64,000 nucleotides of DNA from Novosphingobium sp. 9 (GCF_025340265.1 NZ_CP022708.1:581501-645500), one strand, 5' to 3'; positions 9,770 to 18,710 are shown, counted from the first letter of the stretch. Program-made: numbers and translations. Notes: generated by a model from the letters alone, not told the origin.

Positions 9770-11134
9770 TCAGGCGGAATTTTCGGCGACGTCGGCGTCC
9801 GATCCGTAGACCCACAGGCCAAATATCTCTGCCAGACTGCGATGGCTTTCCACTTCCATCGCCACTTGCAGATCGCGACTGGTGACGGTGCCGCCCGCAT
9901 GTGCCCGCGTGTAGCGACGCAGGCCGCTCCAGAATGCGCGTTCGCCCAGGGTATGGCGCAACGCGTCCATGAACAGCGCGCCCTTGCTGTACTGCACCGC
10001 GCGACGGGTGCCGAGGTTGGGATATGTCCCGCCCCATGCCAGCGGCTTGTCGAACCCGGCGGCCCGCGCGCGGGCAAGCCGCGCACGGGCGAGATCGAGT
10101 TCCGCCTCGTAGGCGGCATGGCCGAAACGATGCTCTTTCCAGGCGGCGGTCATGAAGGTGGTGATGCCCTCGTTCAGCCAGAACTCGCGCAGGCTGGTGC
10201 AGGTGATCAGGTTGCCCCACCACTGGTGCGCCAGTTCGTGGGCGATGGCCCAGTCCTCTACCGGATCGCCGGGAGCCTGTGGCACGGCTTGGGTCCCGAC
10301 GACCGAATAAGTCGCGGCTTCCTGCGCCTCGTCGCCGGGAACGAGCAACTGGGCATAGCGCCGGGCGGGCAAGGCGACGCCTGCCTTGCCGGAGAAGAAC
10401 TCCGCGATGGCGCCGGTCTCGGCGAAGCGGCGGCGCAGGGACGTGGCATCGGTGCCAATGCCCCAGGTGGTCAGCCGCGCGGCACCGGCGCGTTCCTCGA
10501 CCCTTGTGAAATGCCCGATGGCGAAGCCGTAGAGGTAAGCGGAATAGGGCCGCGTCTTCCAGCGCTCGATCGAGGCCCCATCGGCTTGCGAGAGCGTGCG
10601 GACATGGCGGCCGACCGCCAGCGCGCGCATCCCGGCAGGTACCCGCAAGTCCAGCGTGAGCGGGGCCTTGTCCCCGAAAGCGTTCTGCGCGCAGACCATC
10701 CAGTCGCAGGCGAAATATCTGGTATAGAGCGACTCTCCAGCCACGACGAAGCCGCGCGCGGGAGTGCCGTGGTACGTCAGTTTCAAGGTGATACGCTGGC
10801 CGCGCGCGCCATCATCACCGGGAAGCGGAAATATCAGCGCGTCTCCGCGATGAACGGGCGTCACCGCTATGCCTCGCACCGTTGCGCTGTCGATCGTGAG
10901 GGTGTTGTCGCTGAACGCCAGCTCTCGCACGTTTGGCCGTGTGAGACGCAGGGTGATGACTTGCCGCGCCGTCAGCGACTTGCCGGCGATGTCCGGTGTC
11001 AGTTCCAGCCGCTGTGCAAGAACATCGTACCCTGCCGATGTCTGGCTGTCCTGCGTTACGGCCCGCGCGCTGACCGGCAGGCAGGCGATGCTCAGTGCCA
11101 CAAGCCCGGTGATCGTTTGCCGGTTGCCTTTCAT
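9770..11134 (-). CDS. Short M1-family metallopeptidase, exported
   Basis: About 454 residues from ATG 11134, chosen because GGAGA sits 9 bases upstream; a GTG nine bases earlier is possible. A signal peptide ends near VSARA. The zinc site HELAHQWWGN plus an Glu 18 residues later (FWLNEG) fits the M1 pattern HExxH-x18-E. The protein holds only the N-terminal beta domain and the catalytic domain, lacking the large helical C-terminal domain of PepN-like aminopeptidases. The GxMEN exopeptidase motif expected about 30 residues before the zinc site is not visible; the stretch there reads SVVGTQAVPQ. It should act in the periplasm; specificity is unknown. Confidence 0.85.
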   Translation of the reverse strand: MKGNRQTITGLVALSIACLPVSARAVTQDSQTSAGYDVLAQRLELTPDIAGKSLTARQVITLRLTRPNVRELAFSDNTLTIDSATVRGIAVTPVHRGDALIFPLPGDDGARGQRITLKLTYHGTPARGFVVAGESLYTRYFACDWMVCAQNAFGDKAPLTLDLRVPAGMRALAVGRHVRTLSQADGASIERWKTRPYSAYLYGFAIGHFTRVEERAGAARLTTWGIGTDATSLRRRFAETGAIAEFFSGKAGVALPARRYAQLLVPGDEAQEAATYSVVGTQAVPQAPGDPVEDWAIAHELAHQWWGNLITCTSLREFWLNEGITTFMTAAWKEHRFGHAAYEAELDLARARLARARAAGFDKPLAWGGTYPNLGTRRAVQYSKGALFMDALRHTLGERAFWSGLRRYTRAHAGGTVTSRDLQVAMEVESHRSLAEIFGLWVYGSDADVAENSA

Positions 11135-11315
11135 TCTTGTCACTCTCCGCCGTTTGTGCCGATGTACGCAAGAAATAGTATGTAAAATACAGAAAATGAG
11201 CGCCTTAAAAGTATTTACGATGCCTGCTGCCGAGTAATTTCCCTTGAGGCTTCGTTAAGGTGTCTGCACCATCCTCGGGAAAACGGGCGCATCAATTCTG
11301 ATTCGGGGAACTTGA

Positions 11316-13709
11316 ATGTTTCAAGTGTTCGATTGCGTCTGGACTCAACACGATCACCATGTGGTGGTTCTGGCAGCGCTGGTATGGATCGTGGCCAGCC
11401 TGGCGTTCTTCCTGGCTCTTGGCCGCGCGCAGGAATGCGGGCGGGAGCGGCGTGCTTCGTGGCTGGCGCTGGGCGGCCTTGCCGGAGGGCTGGGCGTCTG
11501 GGCCACGCACTTCGTCGGCATGCTGGCCTATCACGGCGCGCTGCCTGTCGATTACGATCCTGCAACGACAGTGGTATCTGCTGCTGTTGCGGTGGCGGGC
11601 TTCTGGGCTGCGCTGCGCTCGACCGAAACACGCATCGTTCCGGGCTGGCTCGCTGCGGGCACGGCGGCGACGGTCGCCGTCGGGGCGATGCACTTCATCG
11701 GCATGGCGGCGGTGCGGACGCAGGGACGGATCGCCTATGACTGGAGCGCGGTGGGGATCGCGGCGATCGTCTCGATCGTCCTGTTCAGCGCCGCGTTCTT
11801 GAGCTTTGCGCGTCTGCGCGGGGTGATGCGCATCGCGGGGGCGAGCCTGGCCTCGCTCTTGGCGATCTGCGCGCTGCACTTCACGGCGATGTCCGCGACC
11901 AGCCTGATCTATGATCCGACGCTGCCGCGCGTTCCCGATGGCGGTTCGCGCGACTGGCTGATCGCGGCGGTGGTGGGCACGACCATGGTGATCGTGCTGC
12001 TGACGGTCGCCTCCACGCTGCTCGATCGCTATCTCACCGATCTGCGCGGCTTTGCTGCAGCGACCATGGAAGGGCTGGTGATCCTGCGCGGCGGCACCAT
12101 TGTCGAGGCGAACGCGCAGTTCGCCGCGATCATGGGCGAGCCGGGCCGGGCCGAAAGCTTTGTCGGTCGCGATATCGAAACGCTGCTCGCCGCTGCCGAC
12201 GGCATGGAAGTGGGGCATCACCGCGACAAGCCAGTCGAGGCGCATCCGCGTGACGAGGAAGCCGCGCCTGCGATCGAGTTGGAGGAAGGCCTCATCGGTC
12301 TTGAACCCGAGCCGCGCAGTTTCGAGATTTCCGCGCGCGAGATCGAATATCGCGGGCGTCCGGCCACGGTCGTGGCGGTTCGCGACCTGACCGAAGCCAA
12401 GGCCGCGCGGCGCCAGATCGAATACCTTGCCCGCCACGACGGGCTTACAGACCTGCCCAACCGGGCCATGTTCCAGGAGCAGCTCGACCGTGCCCTGCGC
12501 CGGGCCGAACGCACGGGTGAGGCCGTGGCGCTGCTGGCGCTCGATCTCGATCGCTTCAAGGCGGTGAACGATATCTTCGGCCATGCCGAGGGTGACCGGG
12601 TGCTGCGGGCCGTGGCCGACATGCTGCGCCGCGCGGTCCGCAAGACCGATACCGTGGCGCGCATCGGCGGCGACGAGTTCGTCATTCTCCAGACGCTTTC
12701 GGACCAGCCCGAGGGCGCGCGCGCACTTTCTGCGCGGATTCTGGAGATGTTCCGCAGCGAAATGGACCCCGCGCATGATCCGATGGCAGTCGGGGTCAGC
12801 ATCGGTGTCGCGATGTCGCCGCATGACGGCAAGGATGCCGCTGCGCTGCGCCACGCCGCCGATATCGCGCTCTATCGCGCCAAGACGTCTGGCAAGGGCA
12901 CGGCGGCCTTCTTCGACAAGGAGATGGACATCGCCGCGCGGGCGCGCCGCCAGCTGGAGAGCGACTTGCGCTCGGCACTGGCCGAAGGGCAGCTCTATCT
13001 CGCCTACCAGCCGCTCGTCACGACACGCGAAGGGCTGCCGACCGGGTACGAGGCGCTGATCCGGTGGGATCATCCGGAACGCGGCTCGGTGGAGCCGGAA
13101 GTCTTCGTGCCGATGGCCGAGGAGACCGGGGCAATCATCACCATCGGTGAATGGGTGCTGCGCCGGGCCTGCCGCGATGCCGCGCGCTGGGCCGAGCCGC
13201 TGCGTCTGGCGGTCAATGTCTCGCCGGTACAGTTGCAAGTCGCCAACTTCGAGCACACCGTGCTCGCCGCGCTGCGCTCTGCGGGCCTGCCGCCCGAGCG
13301 GCTCGAACTGGAAGTGACCGAGACTGCGCTGATGAAGAACCGCGACGAGACGCTGCGAGTGCTGCTGGCGCTCAAGCGGCACGGCGTGCGGATCGTCATG
13401 GACGATTTCGGCACGGGTTACTCCTCGCTCAGCAATCTCCAGAGCTTCCCGTTCGACAAGATCAAGATCGACCGCAGCTTCGTGGCCAACATGGCCAGCG
13501 ACGAGGCCGCGCGCTCGATCGTGCGGGCGATCGTGGGGATCGGGCGCAGCCTGTCGATGCCGGTGGTGGCCGAGGGGATCGAGACCGAGGCACAGCGCCA
13601 GCAGGTGCTCGACGAGGGCTGCCTGCATGCGCAGGGCTTCCTCTATGGGCAGCCGGTCGAGTTTCCCGAGGAAACTTTTGCCGACAGCAGCGAGGGCAAG
13701 GCGGCCTGA
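11316..13709 (+). CDS. MHYT-GGDEF-EAL cyclic-di-GMP signalling protein
   Basis: 797 residues. The N-terminal ~230 residues form a membrane MHYT sensor with repeated His/Met motifs (THFVGMLAYHG, GAMHFIGMAAV, ALHFTAMSAT), thought to bind copper and sense a gas or redox state. A PAS-like linker follows. The diguanylate cyclase domain has an intact GGDEF in VARIGGDEFVIL and the inhibitory RxxD site (RKTD) five residues upstream. The EAL phosphodiesterase domain has an intact YEALIRW and DDFGTGYSSL loop. Both catalytic domains look active, so the net direction cannot be told. It is monocistronic or followed by the small gene at 13790. Confidence 0.95.
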   Translation: MFQVFDCVWTQHDHHVVVLAALVWIVASLAFFLALGRAQECGRERRASWLALGGLAGGLGVWATHFVGMLAYHGALPVDYDPATTVVSAAVAVAGFWAALRSTETRIVPGWLAAGTAATVAVGAMHFIGMAAVRTQGRIAYDWSAVGIAAIVSIVLFSAAFLSFARLRGVMRIAGASLASLLAICALHFTAMSATSLIYDPTLPRVPDGGSRDWLIAAVVGTTMVIVLLTVASTLLDRYLTDLRGFAAATMEGLVILRGGTIVEANAQFAAIMGEPGRAESFVGRDIETLLAAADGMEVGHHRDKPVEAHPRDEEAAPAIELEEGLIGLEPEPRSFEISAREIEYRGRPATVVAVRDLTEAKAARRQIEYLARHDGLTDLPNRAMFQEQLDRALRRAERTGEAVALLALDLDRFKAVNDIFGHAEGDRVLRAVADMLRRAVRKTDTVARIGGDEFVILQTLSDQPEGARALSARILEMFRSEMDPAHDPMAVGVSIGVAMSPHDGKDAAALRHAADIALYRAKTSGKGTAAFFDKEMDIAARARRQLESDLRSALAEGQLYLAYQPLVTTREGLPTGYEALIRWDHPERGSVEPEVFVPMAEETGAIITIGEWVLRRACRDAARWAEPLRLAVNVSPVQLQVANFEHTVLAALRSAGLPPERLELEVTETALMKNRDETLRVLLALKRHGVRIVMDDFGTGYSSLSNLQSFPFDKIKIDRSFVANMASDEAARSIVRAIVGIGRSLSMPVVAEGIETEAQRQQVLDEGCLHAQGFLYGQPVEFPEETFADSSEGKAA

Positions 13710-13789
13710 AAGCGGCGTTTGTGGAATTGCCCCTGATCGCCGAAGCTGTATGAGCGCGGCGAGACAGGCAATTTCAGGACTCTTCTTTC

Positions 13790-14131
13790 ATGCTGACCAC
13801 GATCGAACCGGGCGCGAGCTTCAAGGACAACCTTCAGGCGCTGCCGTCCATCGCCGGTCTGGACCGGATCGATCTGGTCGCGGTGGATAGCACTGTGGTG
13901 GCGAGCATTGCCAACCAGCCGGGGCAGCAGGGCTCGCTGGCAGTCTACAATTATCTGGCACAGGCCTTCGGCGCCGTGAATGCGCAGGCGGCGGCGCATG
14001 GCCTGCTGATCTTCGCCGAGCATGTGCCCGATGCGCAGGCGCGCCCCGGCGCCCATCCCAATATCGACCGCCTGCTGGCGATTGCCGCAGGGGGCGAGGC
14101 GCTGGCGGTGGAGACGGTCGCAGCGGCGTAA
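13790..14131 (+). CDS. Hypothetical protein, 113 aa
   Basis: A small acidic, Ala-rich protein without a signal peptide or membrane segment. It starts MLTTIEPGASFKDNLQAL and contains ERVDLVAVD-like alternating hydrophobic strands (DRIDLVAVDSTVV) and a short helix-rich end. It begins 80 bases after the cyclic-di-GMP gene on the same strand. I do not recognise the family. The codon pattern (third-position G/C) supports real coding, and the opposite strand does not offer a better gene. Confidence 0.6.
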   Translation: MLTTIEPGASFKDNLQALPSIAGLDRIDLVAVDSTVVASIANQPGQQGSLAVYNYLAQAFGAVNAQAAAHGLLIFAEHVPDAQARPGAHPNIDRLLAIAAGGEALAVETVAAA

Positions 14132-14192
14132 ATCGGGCGTCAGGAAGTTTCGCGATAGCCGGGGCGCGCAGGGTCGCGGCCCGGCCAGACGG

Positions 14193-14873
14193 TCAGCTTC
14201 CCCCGCCGCCCAGCACGTTGATCGTGAAGGCCAGCACGCCCAGATTGAACACGAAGGCGGCAAGGCAGTGGATCGTGGCGACGCGCCGGACCGGGGTGGA
14301 GGTCATCGCCACGTCCGAGGTCTGGAACGTCATCCCCAGCGTGAAGCTAAAGTAGACGAAATCCCAGTATGTCGGCTCGTGCGTGCCGGGAAAGTCGAGG
14401 CCCCGGCAGTCCTCGTCCCCCTTTCCGTCGCCGTTCGTGTCGACGCGGATATAGAACAGGTGCGCGTAGTGCAGCGCGTAGACCATGTTCGAGAACATCC
14501 ACGCCAGCGCCAGCGTGACGATCACCAGCGCCATCGCGGCGGCGCGCAGGGCGCCCCTGTCCTGCAACCCGGAGTCCTGCAACTCGGAAAACACCGCGAT
14601 CAGCACCACCAGCGAGACCGCGCCGGTCACGGCCAGCAGCAGCGAGCGGTTGGCATCGTTCTCCCGCGCGAAGCGGCGCATCCGGTCGGCCTCGGTGCAT
14701 TGCAGCAGGGGCCAGCTGGACAGCAGGAACACCGCAGAGGCCACATCGAACCCGGCCATCATCGCATGGCGCCAACCCAGCAGCGGGGCGAGGACGGGAA
14801 TGCCGCCTGCCAGCAGAGCCGCGAATACGAGAAAGCGCACGGGCGCCAGGCGATTGCCAAGATGAAGAGCCAT
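14193..14873 (-). CDS. DUF1345 membrane protein
   Basis: 226 residues from the ATG at 14873; an upstream in-frame start at 14936 is possible but adds a charged stretch and no ribosome site favours it. There are about five transmembrane segments. The conserved block WDFVYFSFTLGMTFQTSDV near residue 170 marks the DUF1345 family of predicted inner-membrane proteins. Its MTFQTSDV part resembles a potassium-channel pore region. Function is unknown. Transcribed alone, convergent with the gene at 13790. Confidence 0.85.
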   Translation of the reverse strand: MALHLGNRLAPVRFLVFAALLAGGIPVLAPLLGWRHAMMAGFDVASAVFLLSSWPLLQCTEADRMRRFARENDANRSLLLAVTGAVSLVVLIAVFSELQDSGLQDRGALRAAAMALVIVTLALAWMFSNMVYALHYAHLFYIRVDTNGDGKGDEDCRGLDFPGTHEPTYWDFVYFSFTLGMTFQTSDVAMTSTPVRRVATIHCLAAFVFNLGVLAFTINVLGGGGS

Positions 14874-15022
14874 TGCCCGCACTATAGCGGGCCGTGCGAT
14901 GCGGTCTTGCGAAATCTGGCGGCCATGTGGGCGCACCCTTTTTCGATAAGGCTTGTGTTCACTTTGGTGAAAGGCGCGAGGGGGCTATGACAGGCTCGGG
15001 GCGCCAAACAGGAGAAGTGACA

Positions 15023-15232
15023 ATGATTCGCAAGCTGATGACCGCCGTGGCTCTGGCCGGCATGATCGCTGCCACGCCGACGCTCGCCGCGCCGTGCAAG
15101 GATGCCAAGGGCAAGTTCGTCAAGTGCCCGCCCGTCGTGAAGAAGACGGTCGTCAAGAACGTGGTGAAGGGCAAGGACGGCAAGTGCCGCGTGGCCTCGG
15201 GTCCGAACAAGGGCAAGTTCACCAAGTGCTGA
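15023..15232 (+). CDS. Small exported Lys/Cys-rich protein, 69 aa
   Basis: The start at 15023 has AGGAG nine bases upstream. A signal peptide (MIRKLMTAVALAGMIAATPTLA) leaves a basic mature peptide of about 47 residues. The mature part has two similar ends: CKDAKGKFVKC and CRVASGPNKGKFTKC, each Cys-x(n)-GKF-x-K-Cys, joined by a PPVVKKTVVKNVVKG linker. Four Cys suggest two disulphides. Similar short exported proteins are seen in sphingomonads, without known role. A strong hairpin follows directly. Confidence 0.75.
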   Translation: MIRKLMTAVALAGMIAATPTLAAPCKDAKGKFVKCPPVVKKTVVKNVVKGKDGKCRVASGPNKGKFTKC

Positions 15233-15238
15233 CCGGAT

Positions 15239-15274
15239 CGGAAAGGCCCCTTGCGTAAATGCGGGGCCTTTCCG
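15239..15274 (+). terminator. Hairpin after the small exported protein gene
   Basis: A perfect 12-bp inverted repeat (CGGAAAGGCCCC / GGGGCCTTTCCG) separated by 12 bases, starting seven bases after the stop codon. No T-run follows, so it may act as a stabilising 3' hairpin or a weak bidirectional terminator. Confidence 0.6.
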
Positions 15275-15353
15275 GTACTCTGGAACCGATCCGGGCGCCC
15301 GGCGCTTACTCCCCCACGGTGCGGCCCGTGGATAGGGCGTGAGGGTTGATCTA

Positions 15354-15617
15354 GGGTCAGGCCCCGTTACTCGCATCGTCGAGGTTTGAAGCAAAATGGC
15401 TCAGCACAAGGAGGGAAGGCGCAGTAATATGCCGATATTTCAAGACTTTCCGACGAAGTGCCGGGCCATTTTGGTCAAATCCCTTCGGGACGCCCGAATG
15501 GCTTCCATCTCGAACCAAATCGCCCTTGGAAAGGCAACCAGCCTTCCCGGCGGGCGATTTGGCCCGATATGTTCGCCATTCGGGCGCCTCGACGGTGCGA
15601 GTAAGGGGGCCTGACCC
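15354..15617. mobile_element. MITE-like element with 31-bp terminal inverted repeats
   Basis: The ends are 31-bp inverted repeats starting GGGTCAGGCCCC (15354-15384 and 15587-15617), differing at two positions. The dinucleotide TA flanks both sides (15352-15353 and 15618-15619), the target duplication expected of IS630/Tc1-mariner transposition. Inside are two nested inverted repeats: GCCCGAATGGC (15492) with GCCATTCGGGC (15575), and CCAAATCGCCC (15515) with GGGCGATTTGG (15552). There is no transposase gene. The short open frames inside are not convincing. The right end stops four bases before the DUF4403 start codon, so that gene's ribosome site and perhaps promoter come from the element. 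Confidence 0.75.
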
Positions 15618-15621
15618 TAGC

Positions 15622-17103
15622 ATGCAGAAATCGCGTGATATCGGGCGTCTGGTTGTTGTGACAGGCGTGCTGGCGCTGCTGGCGGGATGCCACGCGCGGC
15701 ACAACGAGGGCGCGCCTCCACGGGCGGAGGATCGCTTCGATATCGAGGCGCAGCCCTCGACCATCGCGGTGCCGGTGCAGGCGGATCTGACGGCGCTGGC
15801 CGCGACACTGGAAACGCAAGTGCCGCGCACGCTCTACACCATCGAGAAGCCCGATCAGACCTGCGTGAAGGCGAAAGAGGTCGACCTCGGCATCGCCAGG
15901 CTGAAGACGCCCAAGCTGAAGTGCGATATCGTCGGCGAGGTGAAGCGCGGCGGCATGACGCTCTCGGGCTCCGGCCATACGATCGTGCTGACGATGCCGA
16001 TCCATGCCGTGGTGCATGCGCAGGACATCGGCGGGGTGCTGAGCCAGGAAACGGCGACGGCGGACGCCACCGCGCGTGCCGAGATCGCCCTCTCGCTCGC
16101 GCCCGACTGGACGCCGCGCGGCACAGTAAACATCCGTTACGACTGGACCAATTCGCCGCACATGGACTTTCTCGGCCAGCGGATCGACTTCACCGAGCAG
16201 GCCAACCAGAAGCTTGCCCCGGTGATCGCGAAGCTGGAGCGCGAACTGCCGGGGCAACTGGGCAAGCTGGCCCTGCGCGATCAGGTGGGCAAGGCCTGGG
16301 CAGGGGCGTTCACCACGCTCTCCCTCAATCGCGAAAATCCGCCGGTGTGGATGCGCGTGACGCCCAAAGCGCTGGAATACGGCGGTTATGAGGTGCGCGG
16401 CAACCGGCTGGTAATGAACCTGGGCCTCAAGGCCGTGACCGAGACTTTCGTGGGCAACAAGCCCGCCGACCCGCAGCCGACGCCGCTGCCGCAGGTCAAG
16501 CCGCTGGAGGGGCAGGCGGGGCAGCTCTCGTTCTTCATTCCGGTGATTGCCGACTACCACGAACTGGAACCGGTGCTGATGAAGGCGCTGGTCAAGCGCT
16601 CCGCGCGCCCCTTTACCGTACCCGGCGTGGGAGACGTGATGGCGAAATTCACCAAAGTCACGATTTACGGCACCACGCGGGCGCGGATCGCGGTGGGTGT
16701 GACCTTCGAGGCGCACGATGCGGCCAGACGGCTGGGCGGCACACGCGGCACCGTGTGGCTGGCGGGCAAGCCGGTGAACGCGCCCAATTCACGAAAAGTG
16801 GGCTTCGAGAACCTCGCGGTCACCGGGACCACCGACATGACCGGCGGAGATCTGATCCTGCGGCTCGCCAATGCCAGCGGCCTCAACGCCACGATCGCGG
16901 CGGGGCTGACGCAGAACTTCGAGCACGATTACGACAAGCTGCTGGGCAAGATCGGCAAGGCCATCGCCGAAAAGCGCGAAGGCGATCTGCTGATCCGCTC
17001 ACGCATCACCGCCACCCAGACCGGCACGATCGCGGCCTCGGGGCAGGGGCTCTACCTGCCGGTTCGCGCCACGGGCGAGGCATCGGTCACGGTGGCGAAG
17101 TGA
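15622..17103 (+). CDS. DUF4403 family lipoprotein
   Basis: 493 residues. The start MQKSRDIGRLVVV leads into a lipoprotein signal ending LALLAGCHARH. The rest shows the DUF4403 pattern: IYTIEKPD-like start of the mature part, long amphipathic beta-strands, and repeated pseudo-symmetric halves (RVTPKALEYGGYEV in the first, TRARIAVGVTFEAHD in the second). These features suggest a beta-rich lipid-binding (BPI/LBP-like) fold, which is inference. An open frame upstream to 15526 runs through the mobile element and is not coding. The nearest Shine-Dalgarno-like AAGGGGG (15603) lies inside the terminal repeat of that element. Confidence 0.85.
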   Translation: MQKSRDIGRLVVVTGVLALLAGCHARHNEGAPPRAEDRFDIEAQPSTIAVPVQADLTALAATLETQVPRTLYTIEKPDQTCVKAKEVDLGIARLKTPKLKCDIVGEVKRGGMTLSGSGHTIVLTMPIHAVVHAQDIGGVLSQETATADATARAEIALSLAPDWTPRGTVNIRYDWTNSPHMDFLGQRIDFTEQANQKLAPVIAKLERELPGQLGKLALRDQVGKAWAGAFTTLSLNRENPPVWMRVTPKALEYGGYEVRGNRLVMNLGLKAVTETFVGNKPADPQPTPLPQVKPLEGQAGQLSFFIPVIADYHELEPVLMKALVKRSARPFTVPGVGDVMAKFTKVTIYGTTRARIAVGVTFEAHDAARRLGGTRGTVWLAGKPVNAPNSRKVGFENLAVTGTTDMTGGDLILRLANASGLNATIAAGLTQNFEHDYDKLLGKIGKAIAEKREGDLLIRSRITATQTGTIAASGQGLYLPVRATGEASVTVAK

Positions 17104-17171
17104 CGCGGATCGGGCGCCGTTCAGGCGTGTCTCGTTAGGGGCATCGGCCAGACGATTCGAAAGGATTTCGC

Positions 17172-17741
17172 ATTTCCATCGACCAGATCATCGCGTCCTA
17201 CGGATTGCCCGCCGTGTTCCTCGGGTCCGGTATCGAGGGTGAAACGGCGGCGGTGATGGGCGGCATTCTGGCCCACCGGGGGACGCTCTCGCTCGGCCCG
17301 GCTCTGCTGGCGGCTTCGCTGGGATCGTTCGTGGTCGATCAGGGCTTCTTCCTGCTCGGCCGCTGCTTTCGTCACCGTCCGTTCGTGCAGCGCATGCAGG
17401 AGAAGGCCGTCTTCGCCAAGGCGCTCTCGGTGTTCGAGCGATACCCCTTGCGCTTCGTCTTCGGCTTTCGTTTCCTCACCGGCCTGCGTACGGTCAGCCC
17501 GTTGGCGATCGGCACGACCAAGATCCGCGCGCGCACGTTCCTGCTGGTGAACCTGATCGCCGCGCTGGTGTGGGGCGCGATCTTCGTGGGGCTCGGCTAT
17601 TGCTTCGGGCAGGCGATACAGGCGGCCTTCGGGCGGCTGCGCTCGGTCGTGCCGATCCTGCTCGGCGTCGCGGCGCTCGCCGGTCTCGGCACGCTGGCGA
17701 TGCGCTGGCGCAAACGCCGACGCGAGCGCAGGGAAGCCTGA
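17172..17741 (+). CDS. DedA family membrane protein, probable ATT start
   Basis: The family signature is clear: GLPAVFLGSGIEGETAAVMGG near the N-terminus and RFLTGLRTVSPLAIGTTK in the middle, with four to five membrane segments. DedA proteins are proton-driven flippases or transporters for lipid carriers, for example undecaprenyl phosphate or phosphatidylethanolamine. The usual N-terminus would be MSIDQIIASYGLPAVF; here the codon at the Met position is ATT, eight bases after AAGGA (17160-17164), an ideal ribosome site. The first standard start is TTG at 17205, which would lose eleven conserved residues and has no ribosome site. I therefore prefer the ATT start, or a base error at that codon. 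Confidence 0.8.
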   Translation: MSIDQIIASYGLPAVFLGSGIEGETAAVMGGILAHRGTLSLGPALLAASLGSFVVDQGFFLLGRCFRHRPFVQRMQEKAVFAKALSVFERYPLRFVFGFRFLTGLRTVSPLAIGTTKIRARTFLLVNLIAALVWGAIFVGLGYCFGQAIQAAFGRLRSVVPILLGVAALAGLGTLAMRWRKRRRERREA

Positions 17742-17750
17742 GGGCTGGTC

Positions 17751-18389
17751 CTAGCCCTTCTTCTTTTTCCCGCCCTGCGATGCCAGCATCGTCTTCCAGC
17801 GGGCATCGAGGCGCGGCAGGGCCTTGGCGGCGGTAGTCGAACTCACGAAGGAAAGGCCGCGCAGTTTCAGGCTGTGTCCGGCGAACCAGCGCCCGGTGAT
17901 GGTATAGCCCACGTCATAGAGCGAGACGTTTTCGAACGGCCTGCCATCGACCATGTACTGCGTGGTGATGACCACCGGCAGGCGCTCGTCGCCGCGGCTG
18001 TCGTCGGGGAGGCCTGCCTTGTCACGCGCCTGCTTGAGCGCGCTTTCAAACCACGATGCCTCGATGCGCGGCTCGCCGGTGGTGCTCGCGGGGGTGAGGT
18101 CGAGCGCGGAGGGGAAGGCGATTTCCTGGCTCTGCACCACCTGATCGGCGGACACGGGGCGCAGGGCCAGCCGGTCGCTGCCGGCGCCCGAAGCGCTCAG
18201 GACCAGCGTGCCCGCGCGGGTGGAGGCCTGTTCTGCAACGGCTGCCTTGTCGGCTTCGTCGTCGCTGCGCTGGCTCCAGTTGTTCCACAAGGTCAGCCCC
18301 GAGATCACCAGCGCAATCACCGCGACGATCTCGCCGAAGGTGATCCAGCGGCGACGGCTCGCCGTATCGTTGCCGGTTCCTGCACTCAT
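17751..18389 (-). CDS. Hypothetical membrane-anchored protein
   Basis: 212 residues. A single N-terminal transmembrane helix (FGEIVAVIALVISGLTLW) follows a short charged cytoplasmic start, so the remaining ~170 residues should sit in the periplasm. That part is mixed alpha/beta with an acidic middle and ends with GGKKKKG. No known motif is recognised. It converges with the DedA gene ten bases away and diverges from the FUSC gene. The tail of lysines may be exposed for interaction with acidic partners; that is a guess. Confidence 0.7.
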   Translation of the reverse strand: MSAGTGNDTASRRRWITFGEIVAVIALVISGLTLWNNWSQRSDDEADKAAVAEQASTRAGTLVLSASGAGSDRLALRPVSADQVVQSQEIAFPSALDLTPASTTGEPRIEASWFESALKQARDKAGLPDDSRGDERLPVVITTQYMVDGRPFENVSLYDVGYTITGRWFAGHSLKLRGLSFVSSTTAAKALPRLDARWKTMLASQGGKKKKG

Positions 18390-18710
18390 CGTCTTGCGCG
18401 CTCCTTGGCGTAGCCTCGGCAGAATGGCCTATGTCGCCGGACTACGCCAGCGCCCTGCGCGTGGATCGCTTTCCGAGGGCTGAATGATGTCGTGTCCTGG
18501 CAACGAACAGATATCGTCACGGCATGTTGCGGCAGGGGCTGTCGATATGGCAGAGCCTTTCTCCTGCCGTTCGTCGGGCTCCTCAAAGCCGTGAGACTGC
18601 CATCCGCGTTCCCTGGGCCATGCCTGTGCCGCTATTTGTGAGATATCTTCGCCGTGGGTGATCGTCCTGGGTCGAGCCTTGCGCATAAGGGGCGTGGTCT
18701 GTCGCGCTGG
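18390..18710. other. Divergent intergenic stretch, no gene seen
   Basis: This 321-bp gap lies between the divergent hypothetical gene and the FUSC gene and must hold both promoters. Short open frames occur on both strands but none has coding-like composition or a ribosome site. No clear operator or repeat was found. Confidence 0.5.

Noticed and set aside
11292..13628. Long minus-strand open frame opposite the GGDEF-EAL gene
   Set aside because: Antisense shadow of a clearly recognised protein; composition is Arg/His-rich and has no motif.
15396..15614. 72-codon open frame inside the MITE-like element
   Set aside because: It lies wholly inside a palindromic element, and has no ribosome site or recognisable family.
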